Below, piece by piece: positions 12,673-19,653 of a stretch of DNA of 34,014 nucleotides. The stretch lies in contig JBPOIF010000037.1 in assembly GCA_052034745.1 (NCBI GenBank), positions 1 to 34,014 on the forward strand. The letters run 5' to 3'. The notes under the pieces are model-generated. The model was not told the DNA's origin, did no database searches, and saw nothing but the letters and a program-made list of their open reading frames with translations. How positions within the stretch are numbered: position 1 is the first letter of the stretch; each line of letters opens with the position of its first letter. Origin of the DNA: UBA4124 sp052034745 (lineage in GTDB: Bacteria > Patescibacteriota > Minisyncoccia > Phycocordibacterales > UBA9973). Made by a program: the position numbers and the translations under genes.

Positions 12673-14518
12673 ATTCTGCTTGTTCGAGTGTCTCTACTTC
12701 GAGAAGTTTCTTGGCGATGATATCAAGCACTGGACGATACTGGACGAGGATATCCTGTGCAGTGACGAGCCCTTGGTCGATAATCTTTTTCACTTCGACA
12801 CCGATAACACGTGACGATGCTTCATCAGGTCGTTGCTCTTCGATCATATCGCCGATAATGACACGCCCTTCGTTGCTCTCGAGTGCCATCGGGCCAATCT
12901 TGTCGCTCATCCCCCACCTCGTCACCATCGCACGAGCAAGTCCGGTCACCACCTGAAGGTCGTTTGAAGGACCAGTCGTGACATCTCCAAAGACAAGCTT
13001 TTCTGCGGCGTATCCACCGAGAGACATTGCGACGTCGGCCAAGTATTCTTTGCGCGACTGGAGTTTGCGCTCTTCGAGTGCGATCTTCATCGTGTACCCT
13101 GCAGCACGACCGCGAGAGATGATAGAGATCTTGTGCACTGGATCAGCATCGGGGAGAACAGAGGCAACAAGCGCATGTCCTGCTTCATGGTACGCAGTGA
13201 TTTCTTTTTCTTTTTTGCTCAAGACATGACTCTTGCGCTCAGGACCGAGCATGACTTTTTCGATTGAACGAATGAGGTCAAATTGTGAAATCTTTTTTCG
13301 ATTTTCTCGCGCAGCGAGAATCGCTGCTTCATTCATCAGTGAGTAGAGGTCTGCTCCCGAAAATCCACTCGTGCGCTCTGCAACCGTCTTGAGGTTCACG
13401 TCTTCGGCAAGTGGCTTTTTTGTAGCATGAACACCGAGTATCTCTTCACGGTCCCGTCGGTCAGGCAAGTCGAGCATGACTCGTCGATCAAATCGTCCTG
13501 GACGAAGGAGTGCGGGGTCGAGCACATCTGAACGGTTTGTCGCTGCCATCACAATCACTTTGTCATTTGGTTCAAAGCCGTCCATTTCCACGAGGATCTG
13601 GTTGAGTGTCTGTTCACGCTCATCATTGCCTCCCCCATACCCACCACCACGAACACGACCAACCGCATCGATTTCATCCACAAAGATGATTGCGGGTGCT
13701 GCGCGCTTTGCCATCTTGAAGAGGTCACGCACGCGTGACGCACCGACACCGACGAACATCTCGACAAATTCTGATCCTGACAAATGGAAAAATGGTACTC
13801 CTGCTTCTCCTGCAACTGCACGCGCGAGGAGTGTCTTTCCTGTTCCTGGTGCTCCGGTCAACAATACCCCTTTTGGAATACGAGCACCGATTTCAAGAAA
13901 CTTTTTTGGGTTGCGAAGAAAGTCGACGATTTCTCTGAGCTCCTCTTTTGCTTCTCTCGCACCGGCGACGTCTTTGAAGGTGACGCGGTTGTTTTTGTCG
14001 GTCGGGTCAGTGACACGAGCTTTTGATTGTCCAAAGGTAAATGCCTGCATTCCTGCGCCTTTGACCTGACGTGACAGTATCCAAAAGAAAAAGACGATGA
14101 GGATGATAGGCAGCAATATCGGCAAGAGAGACAAGAGCACCATTCCAAAACTTTTTTCAGAACTAATCTCTATCTCAACAGCAGCGAGCTTATCTTGGGC
14201 AACCCCATAGGCCGCAAGTGTCTCCACGAGCGTGCCGGTAGGCTCTTTTTCTGAAACGAGGGTCGTTTCGTCTGTTTTGGTGACGGTAAGCTTTTGGCCA
14301 TTTACTTCAATAGTACGTACCTCGCCTGCTTGGGTCATCCGGGCGACTTCAGAGAGCGCTACTTGCTCTGGAGCTTTCTGTCCACCGCCAAAAAAAGAGT
14401 AGGTGACTGACAAAAGTGCAAAGATAAGAATCGTCGAAAATATATACGACGAAAGAGAGCGCTTTGGGGGCTGTTTTTTGATAGGACTATTTTGTGGTGA
14501 AGAAGGTTTTCGTGACAT
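12620..14518 (-). CDS. ftsH: ATP-dependent zinc metalloprotease FtsH
   Basis: The 632-residue protein has two membrane helices (about 25-43 and 125-148) flanking an extracytoplasmic domain, then an AAA+ module with Walker A GAPGTGKT (222-229), Walker B IIFVDEID (277-284), pore loop FVG (255-257) and second region of homology ATNRSDVLDPALLRPGRFDR. The M41 protease domain has the zinc motif HEAGH (444-448). FtsH degrades membrane proteins and short-lived regulators as a hexamer. The start at 14518 is 6 nt after a TATAAT (14530-14525) and gives the normal family length. Confidence 0.98.
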   Translation of the reverse strand: MSRKPSSPQNSPIKKQPPKRSLSSYIFSTILIFALLSVTYSFFGGGQKAPEQVALSEVARMTQAGEVRTIEVNGQKLTVTKTDETTLVSEKEPTGTLVETLAAYGVAQDKLAAVEIEISSEKSFGMVLLSLLPILLPIILIVFFFWILSRQVKGAGMQAFTFGQSKARVTDPTDKNNRVTFKDVAGAREAKEELREIVDFLRNPKKFLEIGARIPKGVLLTGAPGTGKTLLARAVAGEAGVPFFHLSGSEFVEMFVGVGASRVRDLFKMAKRAAPAIIFVDEIDAVGRVRGGGYGGGNDEREQTLNQILVEMDGFEPNDKVIVMAATNRSDVLDPALLRPGRFDRRVMLDLPDRRDREEILGVHATKKPLAEDVNLKTVAERTSGFSGADLYSLMNEAAILAARENRKKISQFDLIRSIEKVMLGPERKSHVLSKKEKEITAYHEAGHALVASVLPDADPVHKISIISRGRAAGYTMKIALEERKLQSRKEYLADVAMSLGGYAAEKLVFGDVTTGPSNDLQVVTGLARAMVTRWGMSDKIGPMALESNEGRVIIGDMIEEQRPDEASSRVIGVEVKKIIDQGLVTAQDILVQYRPVLDIIAKKLLEVETLEQAEYEAIISAHGIPLKKLEV

Positions 14519-14524
14519 CGCTCC

Positions 14525-14530
14525 ATTATA
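14525..14530 (-). promoter_or_regulatory. -10 box TATAAT, leaderless start of ftsH
   Basis: A consensus TATAAT on the minus strand ends 6 nt before ATG 14518. A weak -35 (TTGTCC, 16-bp spacer) lies upstream. It is divergent from the smpB promoter. Confidence 0.7.
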
Positions 14531-14595
14531 CCTGCCGCGACAGATTGGACAAAGCGTACACTCGCCTCTGTCGCGCACCATGGTACGATACCTGT

Positions 14596-15039
14596 ATGGC
14601 AGAATACCTGCGCAACAAAAAAGCAACGTTTGACTATGCTCTCGGAGATACCTACGAGTGCGGTATCAAGCTGCTCGGGACCGAAGTCAAATCACTCAAA
14701 AGTCACCACGGGTCACTGACCGGGGCATATGTTTCGGTGCTTGCTGGCGAACTCTATCTCCTCGGAGCCCATATCCCCGCGTGGCAAGAAAAAAATGTCA
14801 CTGAGACCTATGACCCCTACCGAAGTCGCAAACTACTCCTTAACAAAGGCGAACTCGCCGAGATCGAAAGTGCGAGCCGCACGAAAGGTTTGACGATTAT
14901 CCCCGTCTCATTGTATGGTAAAGGCAATCTAGTGAAGGCACAGATAGCCATCGCCAGAGGAAAGAAACTCTTTGACAAACGAGAAACATTGAAAAAGAAA
15001 GCTGTCTCGCGCGACATCGAACGCGGACTCCGCGACTAA
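14596..15039 (+). CDS. smpB: SsrA-binding protein SmpB
   Basis: The 147-residue protein contains the SmpB beta-barrel blocks: AEYLRNKKATFDYALGDTYE, GIKLLGTEVKSLKSHHGSLTGAYV, AHIPAW, YDPYRSRKLLLNK and LTIIPVSLYGKGNLVKAQIAIARGKK, plus the basic C-terminal tail DKRETLKKK...RDIERGLRD that enters the ribosomal A site. It delivers tmRNA to stalled ribosomes. The gene for its RNA partner lies 24 bp downstream. The start is 6 nt after a TACGAT hexamer, which suggests a leaderless mRNA. Confidence 0.98.
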   Translation: MAEYLRNKKATFDYALGDTYECGIKLLGTEVKSLKSHHGSLTGAYVSVLAGELYLLGAHIPAWQEKNVTETYDPYRSRKLLLNKGELAEIESASRTKGLTIIPVSLYGKGNLVKAQIAIARGKKLFDKRETLKKKAVSRDIERGLRD

Positions 15040-15063
15040 TTTCAATCGTTTTCCCAAAACCAT

Positions 15064-15452
15064 GGGGATGACCGGTTTCGCCAGTCATACCTGCTGATAT
15101 CTATGCGCGTCGAGTATGAATGTATCCTCGAAAATCATCATTCACCCAGATAACTGGCAACAGTCTTTCTACAGTAAAGTCTCCATACTTCGGTATGAAC
15201 TTTGCTCCAGCGTTCGCGTAATACGCCAACCTGGTGTTACACCATTCGATACTCAATAGAATGTCTGTAGCATCACTTCATTGAGTGTAGAGCAAAAAAG
15301 AATGTCTCGCTTTTTTCTCGAAACAATTGAGACTCGAGTAGTATCGTTTTGTACGATTTTTTAGTTACTGCTCTAACACACAAATCAGTACTACACGCGT
15401 AGATGTAGGTATCACATATGACTACACGGGGGTTCGATTCCCCCCATCTCCA
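15064..15452 (+). ncRNA. ssrA: tmRNA (ssrA), one-piece
   Basis: The RNA begins GGGGATGACCGGTTTCG, the usual tmRNA 5' sequence, and ends with a T-arm GGGGGTTCGATTCCCCC followed by CATCTCC and A73. The 5' GGGGATG pairs with CATCTCC, with one G-U. CCA is not encoded. A tag reading frame ending at TAA 15219-15221 encodes ...SPYFGMNFAPAFA; the exact resume codon is not certain. The gene lies just after smpB. The length of about 389 nt is normal for one-piece tmRNA. Confidence 0.95.
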
Positions 15453-15455
15453 CAT

Positions 15456-15478
15456 AAAAACCCCCGAAAGGGGTTTTT
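15456..15478 (+). terminator. Terminator of ssrA
   Basis: The hairpin AAAAACCCC/GGGGTTTTT with a CGAAA loop lies 3 nt after the tmRNA 3' end. Confidence 0.9.
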
Positions 15479-15492
15479 GTCGTGGGGATGGA

Positions 15493-15622
15493 GAAAGCCA
15501 ACTGCTTGGCTTTCGTGGGGAATCGAACAGCGGAGACATGTTTTGTCAGCAGACAAAATAGTCGAGCTGGTGCCCAGAGCACCGTGTGTGACTGACACGC
15601 AGTGACTCGCGGGCGATCCCCC
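15493..15622. ncRNA. Candidate structured element downstream of ssrA
   Basis: Positions 15479-15641 hold no plausible gene but dense pairing. AAAGCCAA/TTGGCTTT forms an 8-bp stem (15493-15512). GGGGAATCG (15517-15525) pairs with CGATCCCCC (15614-15622) and closes about 106 nt. Inside are two strong hairpins, TTTTGTC/GACAAAA (15541-15558) and GGTGC/GCACC (15569-15583), and a CGAG/CTCG pair. On the minus strand the closing helix has a G-U where the plus strand has an A-C mismatch, so a minus-strand RNA fits slightly better. It could be a non-coding RNA or a mobile palindromic element. Confidence 0.4.
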
Positions 15623-15641
15623 AATTTCACAATAAAAAAAT

Positions 15642-15665
15642 CCCCTCAACAAATAAGTTGAGGGG
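15642..15665 (-). terminator. Terminator of the 153-residue protein gene
   Basis: CCCCTCAAC/GTTGAGGGG with an AAATAA loop is followed on the minus strand by a seven-T run. Confidence 0.88.
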
Positions 15666-15690
15666 TGTTAAGTACGTCTCAGTAAGAAAT

Positions 15691-16152
15691 TTAAGGAGTA
15701 ATTTTTGGAATTGCATTCTGCTCTTTCTTCGCAAGTTCGCAAATCTTATCGTACGCTTCTTGCCAGGTCATTCTCTTATCTTCTTCAATGCCATTTTGTT
15801 CAAAGTATTTTTTGTAATGTCCATAATCCATGTCTTCAAAAAATGCTTCGTTACTGGTGTTGAATGTGACAAAAATCCCATCAAAATCCTGCCTGCCTTC
15901 AATTGGAATTATTTCCGAAATGAAAACAGCATCATTTCCAGTGCCGGTAAATTGTTCATCAAACAGGTCTGTTTCGATGATAATATTCCGGCACATCTTT
16001 GTTTCATTCTCTTCAAGCAGTTCTTTTGTTCTTGAGTAGGTTTTGAAAATCGGTTTGTTTTGAAAAGGGACTTTCGCAATTGCTAAAATCCAATCAGCTA
16101 AGTTAGATTCGTAGCTATTAGCTGTATCGAACGTTTGCTCTTTTGGCTTCAT
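15691..16152 (-). CDS. Hypothetical soluble protein
   Basis: The 153-residue acidic protein (MKPKEQTFDTANSYESNLAD...) has no signal peptide, membrane segment or motif that I recognise. Blocks such as WILAIAKVPFQNKPIF and FDGIFVTFNTSNEAFFEDMDYG suggest a mixed alpha/beta fold. The start ATG 16152 follows an A-rich stretch; an upstream in-frame TTG at 16200 is less likely. Codons are AT-rich compared with smpB and truB. It forms a small accessory group with the next two minus-strand genes. Confidence 0.6.
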   Translation of the reverse strand: MKPKEQTFDTANSYESNLADWILAIAKVPFQNKPIFKTYSRTKELLEENETKMCRNIIIETDLFDEQFTGTGNDAVFISEIIPIEGRQDFDGIFVTFNTSNEAFFEDMDYGHYKKYFEQNGIEEDKRMTWQEAYDKICELAKKEQNAIPKITP

Positions 16153-16223
16153 ATATTTATTTTTTTGAATGAACGAATGTATTTCACTATCAAACCACAA
16201 ATTGCTTTATGGGTTGAATAATA

Positions 16224-16247
16224 AAGGCGAGATATTCCACTCGCCTT
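16224..16247 (-). terminator. Terminator of the 125-residue protein gene
   Basis: AAGGCGAG/CTCGCCTT encloses an 8-nt loop. On the minus strand it is followed by TTTATTATT, 12 bp beyond the stop codon. Confidence 0.8.
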
Positions 16248-16258
16248 AATGTAAGCCC

Positions 16259-16636
16259 TCACTCTTCCTGATTAGTATTTTCTTCTTCAGAAAAGTAGAA
16301 TTTGCCATTGAAGAATAGAGCGATCTCCTGTTCCGATTTAATAAAACAAGGAATCTCCTCTGGATCATATTCATAATTCTCCTCTTTGCAAACTGACTTG
16401 AAATGATCCTCAACTTCGGCATTAATTCTCTGCAAAAAGGAATCAAGTGTTTCCGCTCCTTTTGGATCGAAAGCTTTGCGCACACTTAAATATTCAGGTT
16501 CCCCAAGTGAGTATGGAAATTCATACGGGGTCGGAATACTATAATGTGCGCAAAATACAGGGCATACATAAGCCTGATTCTTTGAATCGGCACCAGCTCC
16601 AATTACGGTCGCTGGATTTGAAGTATCGTTTGTCAT
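16259..16636 (-). CDS. Hypothetical acidic protein
   Basis: The 125-residue protein (MTNDTSNPATVIGAGADSKN...) contains cysteines at CPVFC and VCKEEN, a Tyr/Pro-rich segment (HYSIPTPYEFPYSLGEPEYL) and an acidic C-terminus (FSEEENTNQEE). I recognise no family and see no membrane segment. The leader before ATG 16636 is A/T-rich without a Shine-Dalgarno sequence. It has its own terminator. Confidence 0.55.
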   Translation of the reverse strand: MTNDTSNPATVIGAGADSKNQAYVCPVFCAHYSIPTPYEFPYSLGEPEYLSVRKAFDPKGAETLDSFLQRINAEVEDHFKSVCKEENYEYDPEEIPCFIKSEQEIALFFNGKFYFSEEENTNQEE

Positions 16637-16993
16637 AATTTTTCAGATATGTAAATTCAAGGAATAAACCATGAACTCTCTGACAAATAGATACCTCCGT
16701 TCTCGAAAAAGGCCTTATTAAAGAACCAATCTCATAATAACATCTTATATCAAGATTGTCAATATTCTTTTACTGCCCTATTAATAGCTTTACTGTTACC
16801 TAATGTTCCTCTTCTGTCTCCTCAATACCAAAACCATTACGCATTCTCAAGAATACTTTGCAAATTTGGATTACTTTGGTAATACAACCAGAGCCGAGAA
16901 AGGTAGCCTGTAAGATGATTCGATATTTTACCCCCGTCTCCACACATTAAACCCCCGCATCAAAATCTTGATGCGGGGGTAATTTTTTGTAGA
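16637..16993. other. Intergenic region with a degenerate copy of the tmRNA 3' end
   Basis: No gene is supported in these 357 bp. Near the right end, TTCGAT (16919-16924) followed by CCCCCGTCTCCACA (16931-16944) resembles the tmRNA 3' end, TTCGATTCCCCCCATCTCCACA (15433-15454), with about 6 extra bases. A 7-bp stem GTAAGAT/ATTTTAC surrounds the TTCG loop like a T-arm. A matching 5' acceptor strand is absent, so this is at best a fragment, possibly an old attachment site. Confidence 0.4.
16951..16980 (+). terminator. Strong terminator-like hairpin
   Basis: A perfect 13-bp stem, ACCCCCGCATCAA/TTGATGCGGGGGT, encloses AATC and is followed on the plus strand by AATTTTTTG. No plus-strand gene precedes it within 1.4 kb, so it may be part of the copied tmRNA-end module or act on the minus strand. 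Confidence 0.75.
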
Positions 16994-17323
16994 CTATGCA
17001 GCTACATAATCTTTTCGTCTCAGTCGAATCATTTTTTCAGCTGCTGCCAATCCGGTATTTCGCTGGTCTGTCAGATGCCGGATTTGTTGGATGCATTGTT
17101 CACCTGCTTCAGGGGTCAACGTTTTCCAAACCAAAACTTCTTTTGGTTTTTTCCCTTTCAGAACAATATCAGGAAATTTTGCCTGCACTTCCCCAGTTTT
17201 TTTGTGTTGGCGAATAGGCTTTTTTTTCCCGACAATTTCATTGCGAGTCATTCGAGTCGATGACTCAACAGCAAGAGGAATAGCGAAATAGTGAAAACGA
17301 CTAAGGATACTAGGTCTTTTCAT
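16994..17323 (-). CDS. Hypothetical basic protein
   Basis: The 109-residue protein (MKRPSILSRFHYFAIPLAVE...) is strongly basic (GKKKPIRQHKKTGE, KGKKPKEV, IRLRRKDYVAA), which suggests nucleic-acid binding, but no known motif is visible. A helical segment EAGEQCIQQIRHLTDQRNTG lies toward the C-terminus. It begins 66 bp from the truB stop on the same strand, so readthrough from truB could transcribe it. It is the right-most of the three accessory genes after ssrA. Confidence 0.6.
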   Translation of the reverse strand: MKRPSILSRFHYFAIPLAVESSTRMTRNEIVGKKKPIRQHKKTGEVQAKFPDIVLKGKKPKEVLVWKTLTPEAGEQCIQQIRHLTDQRNTGLAAAEKMIRLRRKDYVAA

Positions 17324-17389
17324 AAAAATGAACAGTTTAGTTAAACAAGGTTTTGATTCATTTTCATACTACCATCAAAACCTATTGGG

Positions 17390-18160
17390 TCAATCTCCAA
17401 CCTTTGTACGCACTATGCGATACGCAATCGCCGGAACACCGAGTCTCTCCCCGCACCATGCCGCAAGTGATCGCATATACGTCCCTGATGAAGCGGTGAT
17501 CGAGACCGTCACCGAGGTACTCATAACCTCTTCCTTCCCTTTTAGAGCTTCTGTCCAAGACGTCGCGCATTCTTCTTGTCGAAAGTCCCCTGCTACACGA
17601 GCGATATCTTCTATTGCCTGTTGCGCGTACTCAGACAACTTCACTTCTTTGATTGCGAGTATCTCTGCAGAGTAGATGGTCACCTTTTTGTCAGGAACTG
17701 CAACAGAAGTACCTTTTCGTGCATGAACAAAAAGCGGCACCCCTTCAACCGGACGAGATGAGTACAGAGGGTATGGAAGTGTCGTGATATCTTTCATTGC
17801 ATGCACTGCATCGGTAACAGAACGAGCAGGGAACGTCTGTGGCGCACAAGAAGTAACGATACCAAGCGGGTCGAGCGTATCAGAGCCAATACCAAAGAGT
17901 ATCTCTACCTCATAGGTTTTTGTTTTGCGTAGATACGCGTCCTTTTCAAAGCGCGCATTTCCATACAAGAGCACAACGACCCCTTCTGCCATTGGATCGA
18001 GTCTCCCTGCGTACGTTATCGGCTTGTCCTCAGGAAATCCTCGTTCATTTTTGAATCGTTTGAGGAGCTCAGCAAGCGTCTCTCCCCGCTCTTTCCAGAC
18101 CTCATAGACACCATCTGCTAATTGACGTCCGGGCTTTTTTACGCTAGAATTATAGCTCAT
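17390..18160 (-). CDS. truB: tRNA pseudouridine-55 synthase TruB
   Basis: The 256-residue protein contains the TruB catalytic block ITYAGRLDPMAEGVVVLLYG with Asp55 as nucleophile. Other family blocks are KTYEVEILFGIGSDTLDPLG, YPLYSSRPVEGVPLFVHARKG and VTVSITASSGTYMRSLAAWCGERLG. TruB converts U55 to pseudouridine in the T-loop of tRNAs. The N-terminal substrate loop, KERGETLAELLKRF, replaces the usual KPxGxTS, a mild divergence. The start ATG 18160 lies 12 bp from the earliest possible infC start, so the two divergent promoters must overlap. Confidence 0.96.
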   Translation of the reverse strand: MSYNSSVKKPGRQLADGVYEVWKERGETLAELLKRFKNERGFPEDKPITYAGRLDPMAEGVVVLLYGNARFEKDAYLRKTKTYEVEILFGIGSDTLDPLGIVTSCAPQTFPARSVTDAVHAMKDITTLPYPLYSSRPVEGVPLFVHARKGTSVAVPDKKVTIYSAEILAIKEVKLSEYAQQAIEDIARVAGDFRQEECATSWTEALKGKEEVMSTSVTVSITASSGTYMRSLAAWCGERLGVPAIAYRIVRTKVGD

Positions 18161-18184
18161 TATAGAACTACCATAGCAGTCTTG
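18151..18184. promoter_or_regulatory. Overlapping divergent promoters of truB and infC
   Basis: On the plus strand TATAGA (18161-18166) ends 6 nt before an in-frame ATA (18173) and 15 nt before the TTG (18182) of infC. On the minus strand an extended -10, TGCTATGGT, lies 9 nt before the truB ATG 18160. The two RNA polymerases would compete for the same 30 bp. Confidence 0.45.
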
Positions 18185-18721
18185 AAGGAACGAATCAACA
18201 AACAAATACAAGCGCCGGAGCTACGCATTATCGACGCATCAGGAGACAATCGAGGCGTCATGAAGCGCGATGAGGCACTTGCGCTTGCTGAGGCAGAAGG
18301 AGTGGACCTCATCGAGATATCTCCCCTCGCACACCCTCCTATCGCCAAGCTCATGGAGTGGGGCAAATACCAGTATGAACTGAAAAAGAAGCTCCAAAAG
18401 GCCAAATCTGGGGCAAAACCAAGTGAAACCAAGTCTATCCAGATCAAGATAGGCACCGGAGACCACGATCTCGACCTCAAAGCAAAGACCGCCTCAAAGT
18501 GGCTCAAAGAAGGACACCGCATCAAAGTAGAGCTTTTCCTCCGAGGCCGCTCAAAGGGTATGGGAGAGGCATTCCTGCGAGAACGCCTTGACCGGGTCTT
18601 GCATTTTATCACCGAACACTATAAGATAGCTGAACCACACAAGAAGTCGCCAAAGGGGCTTTCTATCGTGATAGAGCGTGATAAGGGACCAAAAGCCCCT
18701 GAAACACCAAAAAGTCAATAG
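18182..18721 (+). CDS. infC: Translation initiation factor IF-3
   Basis: The 179-residue protein has the N-domain (RINKQIQAPELRIIDASGDN, EALALAEAEGVDLIEISPLA, PPIAKLMEWGKYQYE), the linker (KKKLQKAKSGAKP) and the C-domain (KSIQIKIGTGDHDLDLKAK, RIKVELFLRGRSKGMGEAFL). IF-3 checks start codon and initiator tRNA on the 30S subunit. No ATG, GTG or ATT is well placed: the likely start is TTG 18182, or ATA 18173, which sits at leaderless distance from a -10 box. A rare start codon is a known device for IF-3 autoregulation. It heads the infC-rpmI-rplT operon. Confidence 0.96.
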   Translation: MKERINKQIQAPELRIIDASGDNRGVMKRDEALALAEAEGVDLIEISPLAHPPIAKLMEWGKYQYELKKKLQKAKSGAKPSETKSIQIKIGTGDHDLDLKAKTASKWLKEGHRIKVELFLRGRSKGMGEAFLRERLDRVLHFITEHYKIAEPHKKSPKGLSIVIERDKGPKAPETPKSQ

Positions 18722-18724
18722 TAT

Positions 18725-18919
18725 ATGTCAACCGCAAAAACAAACAAATCATTCACCAAGCGACTCAAACTTACCAAAACAGGCAAGGTGATTGGTCGCA
18801 AGCCAGGATTTAACCACTTCAACGCAAAGCAGTCTCGCGTAGAACAGCTTGCAGGAAAGAAAGGTGTCGAATTCACTATTGGAGCAAAGGATCTCGCTCG
18901 CTTTATCCCCCACAAATAA
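18725..18919 (+). CDS. rpmI: Ribosomal protein L35
   Basis: The 64-residue basic protein has the L35 layout: KTNKSFTKRLKLTKTGKVIG, HFNAKQSRVEQLAGKK and ARFIPHK. It belongs to the 50S subunit. It begins 3 nt after infC and ends 10 nt before rplT, the standard IF-3 operon order. No Shine-Dalgarno sequence precedes it (AATAGTAT). Confidence 0.97.
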   Translation: MSTAKTNKSFTKRLKLTKTGKVIGRKPGFNHFNAKQSRVEQLAGKKGVEFTIGAKDLARFIPHK

Positions 18920-18929
18920 TTAACTATTT

Positions 18930-19274
18930 ATGACACGAGTAAAAGGAGGACAACACGCACTCAAACGACGAAGAAATATCCTGAGTCAAACCAAAGGATA
19001 CCGTTTTGGACGATCAACAAAGGAACGTCAGGCACGTGAAGCAATTTTTCATGCAGGAACATACGCATTTGCACACCGTCGTGACAAAAAGAACGACCAG
19101 CGCAAACTCTGGGAAGTTCGTATCAACGCCGTTGTTCGCGAAAACGGTATGAGCTACTCCAAGTTCATCGGTGCCCTCAAGAAGGCAAACATCGCCCTTG
19201 ATCGCAAGATCCTCTCCGACCTCGCCCAAAACAAACCTTCATCATTTGCAAAAATCGTTGAAAAAGTAAAATAA
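18930..19274 (+). CDS. rplT: Ribosomal protein L20
   Basis: The 114-residue protein starts TRVKGGQHALKRRRNILSQTKGYRFGRS, the basic extension of L20 that threads into 23S rRNA, followed by YAFAHRRDKKNDQRKLWEVR and the globular C-terminal domain. L20 is an assembly protein and, in some bacteria, represses its own operon by binding the leader mRNA. Normal length. It is followed directly by a terminator. Confidence 0.98.
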   Translation: MTRVKGGQHALKRRRNILSQTKGYRFGRSTKERQAREAIFHAGTYAFAHRRDKKNDQRKLWEVRINAVVRENGMSYSKFIGALKKANIALDRKILSDLAQNKPSSFAKIVEKVK

Positions 19275-19307
19275 AAAAACACCTCGCTCCAAGCGGGGTG
19301 TTTTTTT
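19273..19307. terminator. Terminator of the infC operon, bidirectional
   Basis: CACCTCGCT/AGCGGGGTG (one G-T pair) is flanked by seven A and seven T residues. It also lies at the end of the convergent minus-strand gene. Confidence 0.9.
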
Positions 19308-19605
19308 ATTTGACCAATCTCTTTATTATAGAGTGTTCAAAAAGACGAAAAGCTGGCCTATTTTCTTTTTCATATATCATGGCAACTGCCAACAGATGGC
19401 CCTCCGGGCACATAAGTTCTTTATGAAAAATTGAAACTGCCGACTCAAACATGCGATCGAGGTACAGGCGAAAAAGCCCACCATGACCGTCTTTTTGGTA
19501 GAAACAAATAAAGCTTCTACATTTTCGGCAATGGATATTCAAAAGCTTCGAGTCCCCTCCTCTTCTTCGTCTGTATATATCGTTTTTAAAAATTATTTTT
19601 TTCAT
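19306..19605 (-). CDS. Small zinc-ribbon-like protein
   Basis: The 99-residue protein contains CRKCRSFICFYQKDGHGGLF followed by RLYLDRM and a later CPEGHLL. The Cys pairs (CxxC, with C and H in CPEGH) could form one zinc site. I recall comparable small proteins with a Y-Q-K-D-G-x-G-x-L-x-R-L-Y-L-D-R pattern in CPR genomes, with unknown function. A -10 box TATAAG (19617-19612) ends 6 nt before the ATG, so the mRNA is probably leaderless and the gene is its own unit. Confidence 0.7.
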   Translation of the reverse strand: MKKIIFKNDIYRRRRGGDSKLLNIHCRKCRSFICFYQKDGHGGLFRLYLDRMFESAVSIFHKELMCPEGHLLAVAMIYEKENRPAFRLFEHSIIKRLVK

Positions 19606-19619
19606 ATTTTTCTTATAAA

Positions 19620-19647
19620 AAGAACACTAGTTTTGACTAGTGTTCTT
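19620..19647 (-). terminator. Terminator of the 337-residue protein gene
   Basis: AAGAACACTAG/CTAGTGTTCTT encloses a TTTTGA loop. On the minus strand the T-run leads straight into the TATAAG promoter of the next gene. Confidence 0.88.
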
Positions 19648-19653
19648 GGCTGA

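Noticed and set aside
15273..15652. Several minus-strand reading frames antisense to ssrA and its downstream region (for example ending GGNRTPV or GGIEPPCSHM).
   Set aside because: They are reverse-strand translations of the tmRNA T-arm and neighbouring hairpins. Such sequences are well-known false genes.
16861..16960. A complete tRNA gene near 16918-16945.
   Set aside because: Only a T-arm-like hairpin and an acceptor 3'-like strand are present; no matching GGAGACGG 5' strand or anticodon arm is found.
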